Notes: generated by a model from the letters alone, not told the origin. 64,000 bases of DNA from Streptomyces sp. 1331.2 (GCF_900199205.1 NZ_OBMJ01000001.1:2731001-2795000); one strand, 5' to 3'. Positions 25,115 through 34,846 are shown, counted from the stretch's first letter. Numbers and translations are program-made.

Positions 25115-26611
25115 TCAGCCCCGGGCCTGCCCGCCCACCCTGGCCAGGGCGTCCACCACCCGCGCGTCGTAGACCCGCCCGCGCCCCAGCCGCAGCACCT
25201 CCAGCGCCTGCAGCCGCCCCACCGCCTCGCCGACGCCCCGGCCGCGGGCGGCCGTGAGCAGGTCGTCGTGGGCGTTGGCGACCCGGATGATCCGGGCCGC
25301 GAGCGGCACCGGGCCCTCGCCGGCGACCGGACCGGGGCAGGGGTCGGCCAGCCGGGCGACCTGCTCGGCGACCTGTCGGGGCACTCCGGTGCGGCTGATC
25401 ACCTCGCTGCCGAGGCGGGCGATCCGCTGCTGCTCGGCGCAGGGCAGCAGCGCGGTGGCGCCGTCCGGCACCGGTTCGACCAGGGACAGCTGGCCGACGT
25501 CGTGCATCAGTGCGGCGTACTCCAGCAGGGCGAGCTCGCGGGTGCCCAGGCCGAGCTCGCGCCCGAGCGCGCACGCCGTGTCCGCGACCCTGCGCGCGTG
25601 CCCGTGCGGGGTGTAGCCGGCCACCTCGGTGGCGCGAGCGAGGCTCGCGATGGTCTGCCCGGTGGTGGCGCGTACGGCGGCGGCCCGCCGGAACGACACC
25701 TGGGCGAGCAGCAGCGGGGTGCAGAACAGCGGCAGCGCCCACAGCCCGACCTCGCCGGCCGCGAGGCTGACCAGCATGCCGGTGGCGACGATCGCCGAGC
25801 CGATGCCGAACAGCGAGCGCAGCTCGTCCTCCAGCGCCGCCGGGAACCGCGGCCCGCCCTCCACGCCGGGAGAGCCCGCAGGCCCCGGCAGCCCCGCCTC
25901 CGGCCGGCCGACCCAGTCGCAGCGCAGCAGCGCCGCCAGGGTCGCGTCGCAGAGCGCGGCCAGCGCGGCGACGGCGGTCAGGAACGCCCCGTACGCCGGA
26001 CCTTCGGGCGAGAACCGGTCGACCAGGCCGCCGTTGTAGAGCGGCTGGAAGACGGCGGCGGCGAAGCCGACGGCGAGCAGCCGGCGGGCGGCGCTGTCCC
26101 GGCGGGCCGGGTCGGCCCAGGGCGGCCGGCGGTGCGGGCGGCCGGGGTGGTGCGGCAGGGCGAGCCCGGGCAGCCAGGCCAGCAGCAGTCCCGCCCCGGT
26201 CACCGCCACGACCTGCAGCGTGCCGTGCGCGGTCGGCACTCCGCGCAGCGGCCCGAGCAGGGCGTACGCCAGCGCGCCGGCCGCGCCGATGGGCGCCTGC
26301 TCGCGATCGCCCGGAAGGGTGATCCGGACGCATTCGCCGAGCGCGATCAGCACCGTGAACGCCAGCGCGACCCTGGGCTCGGCGACCCCGCGCAGCGCGG
26401 CCGTGCCCAGCGCGAGCGCCAGCAGCGCGGCCGCCCCCACGTGCACCGCCCGGGCGGTGCGCCCGCACGCCGCCCGCCCGTACTCGGCACGGCCGTGCCC
26501 GGCACGCCCGCACCCGGTACGGCCCGACCCCGTACGCCCGTGCCCCGTACGGCCCGCCCCCGTACCGTCGCGCCGCGTACGGCCCGACCTGCTGCGCCCG
26601 TGCCCCGTCAC
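25115..26611 (-). CDS. Membrane HD-domain protein, second of a tandem pair
   Basis: A 498-aa protein starting at GTG 26611, overlapping the stop of the upstream HD-GYP gene (GTGA). The first 45 or so residues are a Gly/Arg/Thr repeat (GRTGHGRTGSGRTGCGRAGH), unusual and positively charged. About six TM segments follow, then a cytosolic HD domain at residues about 300-480 with HGHARRVADTACALG and AALMHDVGQLSLVEP. The HD pair is present, but the GYP block is missing, so it is a degenerate HD-GYP relative. Streptomyces species carry HD-GYP proteins named HdgA and HdgB; whether these are the same genes is not shown here. Confidence 0.72.
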   Translation of the reverse strand: MTGHGRSRSGRTRRDGTGAGRTGHGRTGSGRTGCGRAGHGRAEYGRAACGRTARAVHVGAAALLALALGTAALRGVAEPRVALAFTVLIALGECVRITLPGDREQAPIGAAGALAYALLGPLRGVPTAHGTLQVVAVTGAGLLLAWLPGLALPHHPGRPHRRPPWADPARRDSAARRLLAVGFAAAVFQPLYNGGLVDRFSPEGPAYGAFLTAVAALAALCDATLAALLRCDWVGRPEAGLPGPAGSPGVEGGPRFPAALEDELRSLFGIGSAIVATGMLVSLAAGEVGLWALPLFCTPLLLAQVSFRRAAAVRATTGQTIASLARATEVAGYTPHGHARRVADTACALGRELGLGTRELALLEYAALMHDVGQLSLVEPVPDGATALLPCAEQQRIARLGSEVISRTGVPRQVAEQVARLADPCPGPVAGEGPVPLAARIIRVANAHDDLLTAARGRGVGEAVGRLQALEVLRLGRGRVYDARVVDALARVGGQARG

Positions 26612-28041
26612 GACGGCCCGGCCGTGGGGATGCTCCCGCCGCCGGCGGGCACCCGGCCGGGCGCCGCCCGGGCCGGCTCGGGCACCCCGAGCGGGATGTC
26701 CGGCACGGCCTGGATGCAGTCCTCGGAGTGCACGACCGGCTGCCAGTCGTGCACGGCCAGCGCGTCGATCAGGGCCCGGACCATCGCCGGGTCGAACTGG
26801 CTGCCCGAGCAGCGTTCCAGCTCGGCCACGGCCTCGGCGACGGGGCGCCCGCGCCGGTAGGAGCGGGTGGAGGTCATCGAGTCGAAGGCGTCGGCGACGG
26901 AGATGATCCGGGCGAACTCGGGGATCTGCTCGCCGGCCAGCCCGCTCGGGTAGCCGCGGCCGTCCATCCGCTCGTGGTGGTGCAGGATCCCGGCGTGCGC
27001 GTCGCCGAGGAAGTCGATCCCGCGTACCAGCTCGTACCCGTAGACCGGGTGGATCTCCACGGCCCGGCGCTCCGCCTCGGTGAGGGGACCGTTTCTGCGC
27101 AGCAGCTCGGTGGCCACGCCGAGCTTGCCGACGTCGTGCAGGATGCCCGCGAAGCGCAGGGTGCGCAGCCGGTCGGCCTCCATGCCGAGTTGAGTGGCGA
27201 TCAGTACCGAAGCCCGGCCGACCCGTTCGCTGTGCCCGCGGGTGTACGCGTCCTTGATCTCCACCGCCTGCACCAGGGACTGGACGGTGGCCTGGTGGGC
27301 GTCCCGCTCGCGCTGCCCCTGGGCGAACACCCAGGCGGAGATGGACAGCGGCAGCAGCGCCAGCAGCGCCGCGAACGCGCCGTACGGGCCCTGCCAGAGC
27401 ACCGCGACCATCAGCCCGCCGGCCGCGTGCACCAGCACCGGCAGCCCGCACACCGCGCAGGCCCCGCGCAGCAGCACCCCGGCGCGGCGGTCCTCGCTGA
27501 GCATCAACATGACGCCCACCACCACCCCGTTGACCAGGCAGAACGCGGCGACGGCGGCGAATCCGGGCAGCAGTGCGGCCGGGAAGCGGGAGCCCAGCAG
27601 CAGTTGCGGGCCGCGCAGCAGGTGGAAGGCGGCCGAGGAGGCGAAGGCGCACAGCGCGAGCTGGGCGCCGTTGAACAGCTGGCGCCGACGGCAGCCGGGC
27701 CCGTTCGGGCCGCCGAGCACCGCGGCGGGGACGGCGACCAGGGCGGCGGCGGCCGGCGGGAGCATCAGCACTCCGGCGAACAGCACCGGGAAGAAGGCGT
27801 TCGCCCCGGACCGGGCGGGCATCCGCTCGGGCAGTGCCGGGCGGCGCAGCAGTCGGCGCACCAGTACCAGGCAGGGCGTGGGCAGGCCCTGGGCCAGCGA
27901 CTCCCAGCAGCCGTGCAGGAAGGCCAGCAGCCCGACCTTGGGCCAGTCCACCGGTGCGCCGAGCCAGCGCGGCAGCCCGGGGGCGATGGCCGCGGGCAGC
28001 AGCGGAACCAGGCAGCACAGCGCCGCCACCGGAACGGCCAC
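26608..28041 (-). CDS. Membrane HD-GYP domain protein (putative c-di-GMP phosphodiesterase)
   Basis: About 477 aa. Eight or so TM segments occupy residues 1-260, followed by a complete HD-GYP domain: RGHSERVGRASVLIA, FAGILHDVGKLGV, IHPVYGYELVRG, HHHERMDGRGYPSGL and ADAFDSMTS. HD-GYP domains hydrolyse cyclic di-GMP to GMP. The start is uncertain. GTG 28041 is the first canonical codon near the family beginning, yet a strong GGGGAGG lies near 28101 with only GTC and ATC codons after it; the frame stays open to a GTG at 28239. It is coupled to the second HD gene. Activity is inferred from the motif. Confidence 0.82.
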   Translation of the reverse strand: MAVPVAALCCLVPLLPAAIAPGLPRWLGAPVDWPKVGLLAFLHGCWESLAQGLPTPCLVLVRRLLRRPALPERMPARSGANAFFPVLFAGVLMLPPAAAALVAVPAAVLGGPNGPGCRRRQLFNGAQLALCAFASSAAFHLLRGPQLLLGSRFPAALLPGFAAVAAFCLVNGVVVGVMLMLSEDRRAGVLLRGACAVCGLPVLVHAAGGLMVAVLWQGPYGAFAALLALLPLSISAWVFAQGQRERDAHQATVQSLVQAVEIKDAYTRGHSERVGRASVLIATQLGMEADRLRTLRFAGILHDVGKLGVATELLRRNGPLTEAERRAVEIHPVYGYELVRGIDFLGDAHAGILHHHERMDGRGYPSGLAGEQIPEFARIISVADAFDSMTSTRSYRRGRPVAEAVAELERCSGSQFDPAMVRALIDALAVHDWQPVVHSEDCIQAVPDIPLGVPEPARAAPGRVPAGGGSIPTAGPS

Positions 28042-28273
28042 CAGGTAGCGCGCCGCGCCCGGCGGCAGGGTCGCGCCTCCACTGTCGGTAGCGATCTCGA
28101 CCTCCCCGCCGTCCGGACCCCGTGTTGCCTCAGCACGCCGGGGAGACCGGCGGTGAGTGCCCGTCAGGAGGATAGGCCGCCGTCCGGGCGCGGGGACGCA
28201 TGATGGCGCAATGGCGCAGTTGGCGCACCGCCAACTCACCCGAACGAGTGAGGGCGCATGCGAGCAGAACGGG

Positions 28274-28307
28274 AGCGGCCCCGGGGGCGCACGCTCCCGG
28301 GGCCGCT
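28274..28307 (-). terminator. Terminator after rsrA
   Basis: A perfect 12-bp GC stem (28274-28285 with 28296-28307) and a 10-base loop, about 45 bases beyond the rsrA stop. Confidence 0.65.
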
Positions 28308-28351
28308 TGGCTCCTCACAAGTGACCGGTCGACACGCGACCGGCCGACAGC

Positions 28352-28807
28352 TCACTCCGCCGGGGCGCCGGCCTCCACCGGCGCACCGGGGCGCTGGGCC
28401 GACTCCCGCTGGGCCGACTCCCGCTGGGCCGACTCCCGCTGGGGCTCCTGCGCCGCCTCGGCCTTCGCCGGCCGCGGCGCCGGCCGGGCGGACTCGGCGT
28501 GCAGCTCGACGGTGGGCTCCACCGCGACGACCACCTGCTCGCCCGAACGCTGCCCGGACCGGATCGAGTCGATCCTGGCCAGCACCTTGCTGCGCAGGTC
28601 GGCCGGGGTGTCGTCGCACCCGCAGGAGCGCTTGATCAGCGCCTTGATCGCCTGCTCCAGCCCGTACTGCTTCAGGCAGGGCGAGCACTCCTCGAAGTGC
28701 ACGCGCAGCTTGGCGCAGTCGCCCTCGGCCATCTCGTTGTCGAGGAATTCATAGAGGTGGTCGAGGACCTCGCCACACTCGGTGTCGTGCGGATCGCCGC
28801 AGCTCAT
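28352..28807 (-). CDS. rsrA: Zinc anti-sigma factor RsrA
   Basis: A 151-aa ZAS-family anti-sigma factor that binds SigR and releases it on disulfide stress. Cys and His positions match Streptomyces coelicolor RsrA: C3, H7, C11, C31, H37, C41 and C44, with H37-x3-C41-x2-C44 as the ZAS motif. The pair that follows is C62 and C64 rather than adjacent Cys. The C-terminal tail is longer than usual and includes a tandem QRESA repeat (three copies). Its ATG overlaps the sigR stop (ATGA). Confidence 0.93.
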   Translation of the reverse strand: MSCGDPHDTECGEVLDHLYEFLDNEMAEGDCAKLRVHFEECSPCLKQYGLEQAIKALIKRSCGCDDTPADLRSKVLARIDSIRSGQRSGEQVVVAVEPTVELHAESARPAPRPAKAEAAQEPQRESAQRESAQRESAQRPGAPVEAGAPAE

Positions 28808-29709
28808 GAGCCCGAGCCCTTCGCTTCCTGCCCTGCCCCGCTGCCGGCCGGGACCAGCCCGCGCTCGCGGGCGTAATCCTCCAGCATGCCGCGCAGTTGA
28901 CGGCGGCCACGGTGCAGCCGGGACATCACCGTACCGATGGGAGTACCCATGATGTCCGCGATCTCCTTGTACGCAAAGCCTTCTACGTCCGCGAGATAGA
29001 CGGCGATCCGGAATTCCTCCGGGATGGCCTGGAGCGCGTCCTTCACATCGCTGTCGGGGAGGTGGTCGAGCGCCTGGGTCTCGGCCGAGCGCAGGCCGGT
29101 CGACATGTGCGACTCGGCCCTGGCGAGCTGCCAGTCCTCGATCTCCTCCGCCGCGGTGCGCTGGGGCTCCCGCTGCTTCTTGCGGTACGAGTTGATGAAC
29201 GTGTTGGTGAGGATGCGGTACAGCCAGGCCTTGAGGTTCGTGCCCTCACGGAACTGGTGGAAGGACGCGTACGCCTTGGCGAACGCCTCCTGGAGCAGGT
29301 CCTCCGCGTCGGCCGGGTTGCGCGTCATGCGCAGCGCGGCCGAGTACATCGGATCCAGGTAGCCCAGGGCGTCGCGCTCGAAGCGCTCCCGCCGGGCCTC
29401 CTCGCTCTCCTCCGACGACACCCGGTAGGTGTCCTCACCGATCGCGTCGGCCAGCTCCTCACCGGTGAGCGCCTCGCCCGCAGGCCGGACCTCGTCCGGG
29501 CCACGGCCGGACTCGGCCTCGTGCTCGGTCCCGACGACCGTACCCACCTCCTCGGCATGACGGGCACGGCCCACGGCGGGCCGCCCAGAAATGGAGGATA
29601 TCGGGCTGACGGGCTTCTCGCCCGCGTCGAACCACTCCGGCCAGGAGGGGGCGAACGCCGTGGTGGCCTCGCGCTCCTCAGGCCGTTCGGGGCACGCGAT
29701 CGAACCCAT
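28804..29709 (-). CDS. sigR: Thiol-stress ECF sigma factor SigR
   Basis: A 301-aa ECF sigma factor for the oxidative/thiol stress response. Region 2 is [19 protein letters not shown] to [16 protein letters not shown]; region 4 is [20 protein letters not shown] and [15 protein letters not shown]. Two starts fit: ATG 29709, and GTG 29547, which removes 54 residues. The S. coelicolor protein is known in a short form and an induced, unstable long form with a 55-residue extension, and the spacing here matches. The sigma-R-type promoter upstream lies outside the long start, so the induced transcript covers it. RsrA follows with an overlap. Confidence 0.95.
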   Translation of the reverse strand: MGSIACPERPEEREATTAFAPSWPEWFDAGEKPVSPISSISGRPAVGRARHAEEVGTVVGTEHEAESGRGPDEVRPAGEALTGEELADAIGEDTYRVSSEESEEARRERFERDALGYLDPMYSAALRMTRNPADAEDLLQEAFAKAYASFHQFREGTNLKAWLYRILTNTFINSYRKKQREPQRTAAEEIEDWQLARAESHMSTGLRSAETQALDHLPDSDVKDALQAIPEEFRIAVYLADVEGFAYKEIADIMGTPIGTVMSRLHRGRRQLRGMLEDYARERGLVPAGSGAGQEAKGSGS

Positions 29710-29751
29710 CTGCCCTGCCTCTCACCGGTGACTCGTGCTGACGGACACGAC

Positions 29752-29777
29752 AACCACCCCGGCCCCGCCCGCATTCC
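29752..29777 (-). promoter_or_regulatory. Sigma-R-type promoter for sigR
   Basis: On the reverse strand GGAAT (29777-29773), an 18-base spacer and GTT (29754-29752) match the sigma-R consensus GGAAT-N18-GTT. The site is 43 bases upstream of the long sigR start, so autoregulation is expected. Confidence 0.85.
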
Positions 29778-29818
29778 CGCCCACGACTGCCGCGCACGAC
29801 CCTGCGGACAGCAGCCGC

Positions 29819-30484
29819 TCACACCAGCCGCAGCACCCAGTCCCCCACCGCCGCGCAGATCAGCTCCAGCACCTCGTCCTGCCCCACCGGCGCCCGCTTG
29901 GGCACCGCGAAGCCGTGACTGCCGTACGGCACCCCCACCAGCTCGTGCCCGGCCGGCAGCTCCGGGAACTCCTCCGGCCCGCCGAACGGGTCCTGCGCAC
30001 TCTGCACCACCAGGGTCGGCAGCCCCGAGCCCAGCAGCTCCTCCGCCCGGCTCTTCTCCGGCTTGCCCGGCGGATGCAGCGGGAACGCCAGCGCCACCAC
30101 CCCCACCGCCCCGGTCTGCGCCCCCGTCCGGCAGGCCACCCGCGCCCCGGCGCTGCGCCCGCCCACCACCAGCGGCAGCCCCTGCCCGGCCAGGTGCTCG
30201 GCCACCGGCCGCCAGCCGAGGTCCAGCGTCTTCGGCGCCGGGCCCAGCTTCTTCCCCGCCACCCGCCAGGGCTGCTCGACCAGCGCCACGCTGATCCCAC
30301 GCGCCGGCAGCCGCGCGGCCAGCGCCACCAGATCCCGGGCCTCGATCCCGCCGCCCGCGCCGTGCCCCAGCGCCAGGACGGCCTTCGGCGCCGCCGCCCG
30401 GTGGTGGGTGATCCGGGCCTCCCCGGCCTCGGTGGGCACGAGTTCGGTGGCGACGGGTCCAGTGGCGACGGGTTCGGTGGTCAT
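29819..30484 (-). CDS. Alpha/beta-hydrolase family protein (Tex30/KANL3-like)
   Basis: A 221-aa alpha/beta hydrolase. Strand-turn LALGHGAGGG (residues about 38-47) is the oxyanion region; the nucleophile elbow is GGRSAGARVA (Ser about 109); the acid is near VVQSAQDPFG and the His in PYGSHGFAVP. The catalytic triad therefore looks complete. Substrate unknown. The ATG at 30484 is preferred; an upstream in-frame ATG at 30511 adds nine residues. It is convergent with nothing and precedes the sigR promoter in the same orientation. Confidence 0.82.
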   Translation of the reverse strand: MTTEPVATGPVATELVPTEAGEARITHHRAAAPKAVLALGHGAGGGIEARDLVALAARLPARGISVALVEQPWRVAGKKLGPAPKTLDLGWRPVAEHLAGQGLPLVVGGRSAGARVACRTGAQTGAVGVVALAFPLHPPGKPEKSRAEELLGSGLPTLVVQSAQDPFGGPEEFPELPAGHELVGVPYGSHGFAVPKRAPVGQDEVLELICAAVGDWVLRLV

Positions 30485-30512
30485 CTCCGCTACTCCAATG
30501 CTGCGAGGCACG

Positions 30513-31265
30513 TCAGAACAGGGTGGTCTCGTACTCGACCTCGGCCCACGGCTCCTTGAGCTCCGGGCCGTTGTTGCGGATGCTGCCGACCGCCGGCGAC
30601 ACCGGGGTGGCCAGCAGCGCGCCGGGCGGCGGCGGTATCAGCAGCCGGCGCAGTTCGTCCGGGTCGGTCAGCCGCGGGTCCAGCCACTCGTCCCAGGACT
30701 GCGGGTCGAGGAACAGCGGCATCCGCTCGTGGATCGGCGCCAGCGACTCCTCCGCGTCCGTGGTGACGATCGTGAAGGTCACCAGCCACGCCTCCGGGTG
30801 CCCGGCCGGCACCGCCCGGTTGCGCCAGAACTCGTACAGCCCGGCCAGCGCCAGCGGGGCGCCGTCCGCCCGGGAGACGAAGAACGGCTTCTTGCGCGCC
30901 TTGCCCCGCTCGCCCGGCAGCGTCTGCCACTCGTAGTAGCCGTCCACCGGCAGGACGCACCGGCGCGCGGCGAAGGCCTGCCGGTACGAGGGCTTCTCGT
31001 GCACCGTGTCCGACCGGGCGTTGATCATCTTCACCGCCGTCTCCGCGGAGTTCGACCACTGCGGCACCAGCCCCCAGCGCAGCACCCGCAGCTGCCGCAC
31101 CGCCCGGGGCTGCTCCCTGCTCATCCGCTCCAGCACCACGAAGGCACTGTTGGTCGGCGCGACGTTCCAGTTCGGGTCCAGGGTCTCCTCGGGATCCCAC
31201 TGCTCGACGTCGAACAGCTCGACGATGGACTCGGGCTTGCTGCTGGCTGCGAACCGACCGCACAT
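30513..31265 (-). CDS. SOS response-associated peptidase (SRAP/HMCES family)
   Basis: A 250-aa SRAP-domain protein. HMCES/YedK proteins crosslink through Cys2 to abasic sites in single-stranded DNA and shield them. The start MCGRFA places Cys2 exactly after the initiator Met, so the ATG at 31265 is right and the frame upstream must be ignored. Other motifs: NWNVAPTN, WGLVPQW, INARSDTVHEKPSYR, CVLPVDGYYEW (active Glu) and IHERMPLFLD (active His). The set is complete. Confidence 0.93.
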   Translation of the reverse strand: MCGRFAASSKPESIVELFDVEQWDPEETLDPNWNVAPTNSAFVVLERMSREQPRAVRQLRVLRWGLVPQWSNSAETAVKMINARSDTVHEKPSYRQAFAARRCVLPVDGYYEWQTLPGERGKARKKPFFVSRADGAPLALAGLYEFWRNRAVPAGHPEAWLVTFTIVTTDAEESLAPIHERMPLFLDPQSWDEWLDPRLTDPDELRRLLIPPPPGALLATPVSPAVGSIRNNGPELKEPWAEVEYETTLF

Positions 31266-31472
31266 GCGGGCCAGCTTGCCACGCCGCCGGCGCCGCCACC
31301 GGCCCGTCCTCATCACAAGACCAGGTCCTCACGTTGCGCCCGTCCCCGCCACGCGACCGTTCTCATCGCTTCCTCACGCCCGCACCAGAACCACCGGCTG
31401 CCGCCCGCCCGTCCCCGCATGGGAGGCTGCCCCGAACGGCCCAACGCAGTGAACGGAGGCGGGGACGACCGC

Positions 31473-32198
31473 ATGAGCACCGACGATCAGACCCTGAGCG
31501 CCCTGTGGGACCAGGTCACCGGCACCCAGACCGCCCCGCCCGGCTGGCTGGTGCTGGCCACCGGCGCCGCCGCCCTGCTCACCGTCCTCGCCCGCCCGCT
31601 GTGGCACGTCGCCCGCAACGCCGTGACCATCGCCCACGAGGGCGGCCACGGCCTGGTCGCCCTGGCCACCCGCCGCAAGCTCGCCGGCATCCGGCTGCAC
31701 TCCGACACCTCCGGCCTCACCCTCTCCTACGGCCGCCCCACCGGCCCCGGCATGATCCTCACCGCCGCCGCCGGCTACACCGCCCCCGCCCTGCTCGGCC
31801 TCGGCTGCGCCGCCCTGCTCGCCGCCGACCGGATCACCCTGCTGCTGTGGCTGGCGATCGTCCTGCTGCTCGCCCTGCTCCTGCGCATCCGCAACGCCTT
31901 CGGCCTGTTCGTCGTCCTGGTCGCCGGCGGCGCCTTCTTCCTGGTCTCCTGGTTCGGCAGCGCCCAGGTCCAGGCCGGCTTCGCCTACCTCGGCTGCTGG
32001 TTCCTGCTGTTCGGCGCCGTACGGCCCGTCCTGGAACTGCAGCACCAGCGCCGGATCGGCTGGGCCCGCGACTCCGACGCCGACCAGCTCGCCCGGCTCA
32101 CCCACGTCCCCGCCCTCGCCTGGGTCACCGTCTTCCTGCTCGTCGCCCTCGGCTGCCTCGCCCTCGGCGCCGACTGGCTCCTCCAGCCCCTGCACTGA
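31473..32198 (+). CDS. M50-family membrane metallopeptidase-like protein
   Basis: A 241-aa membrane protein with about six TM segments. IAHEGGHGLVALATRR (residues about 50-65) supplies the zinc motif HExxH (HEGGH) of M50B-like peptidases, and RPTGPGMILTAAAGY follows. A second aspartate ligand typical of site-2 proteases is not obvious, so activity is uncertain. ATG 31473 has GGAGG about twelve bases upstream. It lies divergent from the SRAP gene and upstream of aroA. Confidence 0.78.
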   Translation: MSTDDQTLSALWDQVTGTQTAPPGWLVLATGAAALLTVLARPLWHVARNAVTIAHEGGHGLVALATRRKLAGIRLHSDTSGLTLSYGRPTGPGMILTAAAGYTAPALLGLGCAALLAADRITLLLWLAIVLLLALLLRIRNAFGLFVVLVAGGAFFLVSWFGSAQVQAGFAYLGCWFLLFGAVRPVLELQHQRRIGWARDSDADQLARLTHVPALAWVTVFLLVALGCLALGADWLLQPLH

Positions 32199-32314
32199 CT
32201 CCAGCCCCTGCACCGAACCGCGCCGAACCGTCCACGACCCCCGCACCGAACCGCCCCGGGCCCGCCGCCCAACCGGCGCGGGAACCGTTCCGGTACGGCC
32301 CCTAGACTTGCCAC

Positions 32315-33646
32315 ATGACCGAGACCCTGTGGCCCGCCCCCGTCGCGACCAGCCCCGTCGACGCCACCGTCACCATCCCCGGCTCCAAGTCGGTCACCAA
32401 CCGGGCCCTGCTGCTGGCGGCACTGGCCGAGAAGCCCGGCTGGGTGCGCCGCCCCCTGCGCAGCCGCGACTCCCAGCTGATGGCCGACGGCCTGCGCGCC
32501 CTCGGGGTCACCATCGAGGAGAAGGTCAACAACGACGCCGGCGGCACCGGCGGCGGCGAGGCCTGGCGGGTCATCCCCGCCCCCGCGCTGCGCGGCCCCG
32601 CCTCGGTCGACGTCGGCAACGCCGGCACGGTCATGCGCTTCCTGCCCCCGCTCGCCGTCCTCGCCGACGGCCCGGTCCACTTCGACGGCGACCCGCGCTG
32701 CTACGAGCGCCCCCAGCACGGCGTGATCAACGCCCTGCGCGCGCTCGGCGCCCGCATCGACGACGGCGGCCGCGGCGCCTTCCCGCTCACCGTCCACGGC
32801 ACCGGGTCCCTCGACGGCGGCCCGGTCGAGCTGGACGCCTCCTCCTCGTCCCAGTTCGTCTCCGCGCTGCTGCTCTCCGGCGCCCGCTACAACCACGGCA
32901 TCGAGGTCCGGCACGTGGGCGGCCCGGTGCCGTCGCTGCCGCACATCCGGATGACCGTCGAGATGCTGCGCCTGGCCGGGGCCCAGGTCGACGCCCCCGA
33001 GGACGGCGGCGAGAAGGACGTCTGGCGGGTCACCCCCGGCGCCCTGATCGGCCGCGACCTGGTGGTCGAGCCGGACCTGTCCAACGCCGCGCCGTTCTTC
33101 GCCGCTGCCCTGGTCACCGGCGGCCGGGTCACCGTCCGCGACTGGCCCAAGCACACCACCCAGCCCGGCGACCAGCTGCGCGAGATCTACACCCGGATGG
33201 GCGGCGCCTACGAGTTCACCGACGAGGGCCTGCAGTTCACCGGCACCGGCCGGATCCACGGCATCGAGGCCGACCTGCACGACGTCGGCGAGCTCACCCC
33301 GGTGATCGCCGCCGTCGCCGCGCTCGCCGACTCCGAGTCCCACCTGTACGGCATCGCCCACCTGCGCCTGCACGAGACCGACCGGCTCGCCGCGCTCGCC
33401 AAGGAGATCAACGACCTGGGCGGCGACGTCACCGAGACCGAGGACGGCCTGCGGATCCGCCCGCGCCCGCTGCACGGGGGCGTCTTCCACACCTACGAGG
33501 ACCACCGCCTGGCCACCGCCGCCGCCGTGCTCGGCCTCGCCGTACCCGGCGTCGAGGTGGAGAACGTCGCCACCACCGCCAAGACCCTGCCCGACTTCCC
33601 CGGGATGTGGGCCGAACTGCTCGGCGAAGCGGCGGCGGACGCCTGA
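32315..33646 (+). CDS. aroA: 3-phosphoshikimate 1-carboxyvinyltransferase (EPSP synthase)
   Basis: A 443-aa EPSP synthase of the shikimate pathway, joining shikimate-3-phosphate and phosphoenolpyruvate. Motifs: [19 protein letters not shown] near the N-terminus, [15 protein letters not shown] (phosphoenolpyruvate loop), [32 protein letters not shown] and [15 protein letters not shown]. The length is that of class I actinobacterial enzymes. Start ATG 32315. It is followed at 15 bases by rsgA, the same order as in mycobacteria. Confidence 0.96.
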   Translation: MTETLWPAPVATSPVDATVTIPGSKSVTNRALLLAALAEKPGWVRRPLRSRDSQLMADGLRALGVTIEEKVNNDAGGTGGGEAWRVIPAPALRGPASVDVGNAGTVMRFLPPLAVLADGPVHFDGDPRCYERPQHGVINALRALGARIDDGGRGAFPLTVHGTGSLDGGPVELDASSSSQFVSALLLSGARYNHGIEVRHVGGPVPSLPHIRMTVEMLRLAGAQVDAPEDGGEKDVWRVTPGALIGRDLVVEPDLSNAAPFFAAALVTGGRVTVRDWPKHTTQPGDQLREIYTRMGGAYEFTDEGLQFTGTGRIHGIEADLHDVGELTPVIAAVAALADSESHLYGIAHLRLHETDRLAALAKEINDLGGDVTETEDGLRIRPRPLHGGVFHTYEDHRLATAAAVLGLAVPGVEVENVATTAKTLPDFPGMWAELLGEAAADA

Positions 33647-33661
33647 GCGGAGACTGAAGCC

Positions 33662-34717
33662 ATGCGCCGCTACGGCAAGGACGCCGACGAGGACGACATC
33701 CGCAACCGCCCCGCCCGCCGGGGCTCCCGGCCGCGGACCCGGATCAGGCCCAAACACGAGGACGCCGCCGAGGCGATGGTGCTCACCATCGACCGCGGCC
33801 GGCTCACCTGCCTGGTCGACCCGGGCACCAAGCAGGAGCGCCAGGTCGTCGCCATGAAGGCCCGCGAGCTGGGCCGCAAGGGCGTCGTCGTCGGCGACGT
33901 CGTCAACATCGTCGGCGACCTCTCCGGGGACACCGACACCCTCGCCCGGATCGTCCGGGTCGAGGAGCGCGGCTCGGTGCTGCGGCGCACCGCGGACGAC
34001 GACGACCCGTACGAGCGGATCGTCGTCGCCAACGCCCAGCAGCTGGCCATCGTCACCGCCCTCGCCGACCCGGAGCCACGCCCCCGCCTGATCGACCGTT
34101 GCCTGGTGGCCGCCTACGACGCGGGCATGGAGCCGCTGCTGGTGCTCACCAAGTCCGACCTCGCACCGGCCGCCTCCCTGCTGGAGTCGTACGCGCCGCT
34201 GGGCATCGACTACGTGGTCACCCGCCGCGACGAGCTGGAGACCACCGGCGCCGAGGCCGTCCGCGAGCACCTGCGCGGGCTCTCGACGGTGTTCATCGGC
34301 CACTCCGGCGTCGGCAAGACCACCCTGGTCAACGCCCTCGTCCCGGACCGCCAGCGGCAGACCGGCCACGTCAACGCGGTCACCGGCCGCGGCCGGCACA
34401 CCACCGTCTCCGCGCTCGCGCTGCGCCTGCCCCCGCCGCCCGGCGCCAAGCCGGGCTCCAAGAAGGCGCTGAACCCCGGCTGGGTCATCGACACCCCGGG
34501 CTTCCGCTCCTTCGGCCTCTCGCACATCGACCCGTCCCGGGTCATCCACGCCTTCCCCGACCTGGAGCCCGGCACCGCCGACTGCCCGCGCGCCTGCAGC
34601 CACGACGAGCCGGACTGCGCGCTGGACGCCTGGGTCGCCGACGGCCACGCCGAGGCCGCCCGGCTCTACTCGCTGCGCCGCCTGCTGGCCAGCAAGGAGG
34701 CCCGCGAGGGCGACTGA
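33662..34717 (+). CDS. rsgA: Ribosome small-subunit-dependent GTPase A
   Basis: A 351-aa circularly permuted GTPase that assists late 30S maturation. An N-terminal OB-fold region (VLTIDRGRLTCLVDPG) precedes the GTPase: VLTKSDL (G4), FIGHSGVGKTTLVNAL (G1, permuted), and IDTPGFRSFGL (G3). The C-terminal zinc finger follows (CPRACSHDEPDCAL). All landmarks are present. It follows aroA closely and is probably co-transcribed. Confidence 0.95.
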   Translation: MRRYGKDADEDDIRNRPARRGSRPRTRIRPKHEDAAEAMVLTIDRGRLTCLVDPGTKQERQVVAMKARELGRKGVVVGDVVNIVGDLSGDTDTLARIVRVEERGSVLRRTADDDDPYERIVVANAQQLAIVTALADPEPRPRLIDRCLVAAYDAGMEPLLVLTKSDLAPAASLLESYAPLGIDYVVTRRDELETTGAEAVREHLRGLSTVFIGHSGVGKTTLVNALVPDRQRQTGHVNAVTGRGRHTTVSALALRLPPPPGAKPGSKKALNPGWVIDTPGFRSFGLSHIDPSRVIHAFPDLEPGTADCPRACSHDEPDCALDAWVADGHAEAARLYSLRRLLASKEAREGD

Positions 34718-34797
34718 GCCAGCCCCGCCGCACCGCTCCCCCGGGTCCGCGGCCCGTTCGAGGTGTCGGACCGCGTCCGCCTGGCGATCATAGGAAA

Positions 34798-34820
34798 GTC
34801 GGGCCACAGCGCGGCCCGAC
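34798..34820 (+). terminator. Possible terminator between rsgA and the SMR gene
   Basis: An 8-bp stem (34798-34805 with 34813-34820) and a 7-base loop. Weak; it could also be a leader structure for the SMR gene. Confidence 0.35.
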
Positions 34821-34846
34821 CCGTCGATCGACAGAGAGGGCACGCG

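Noticed and set aside
34741..34846. A guanidine riboswitch before the SMR transporter
   Set aside because: Only one short hairpin is present; the paired ACGR loops of mini-ykkC or the ykkC core are not visible.
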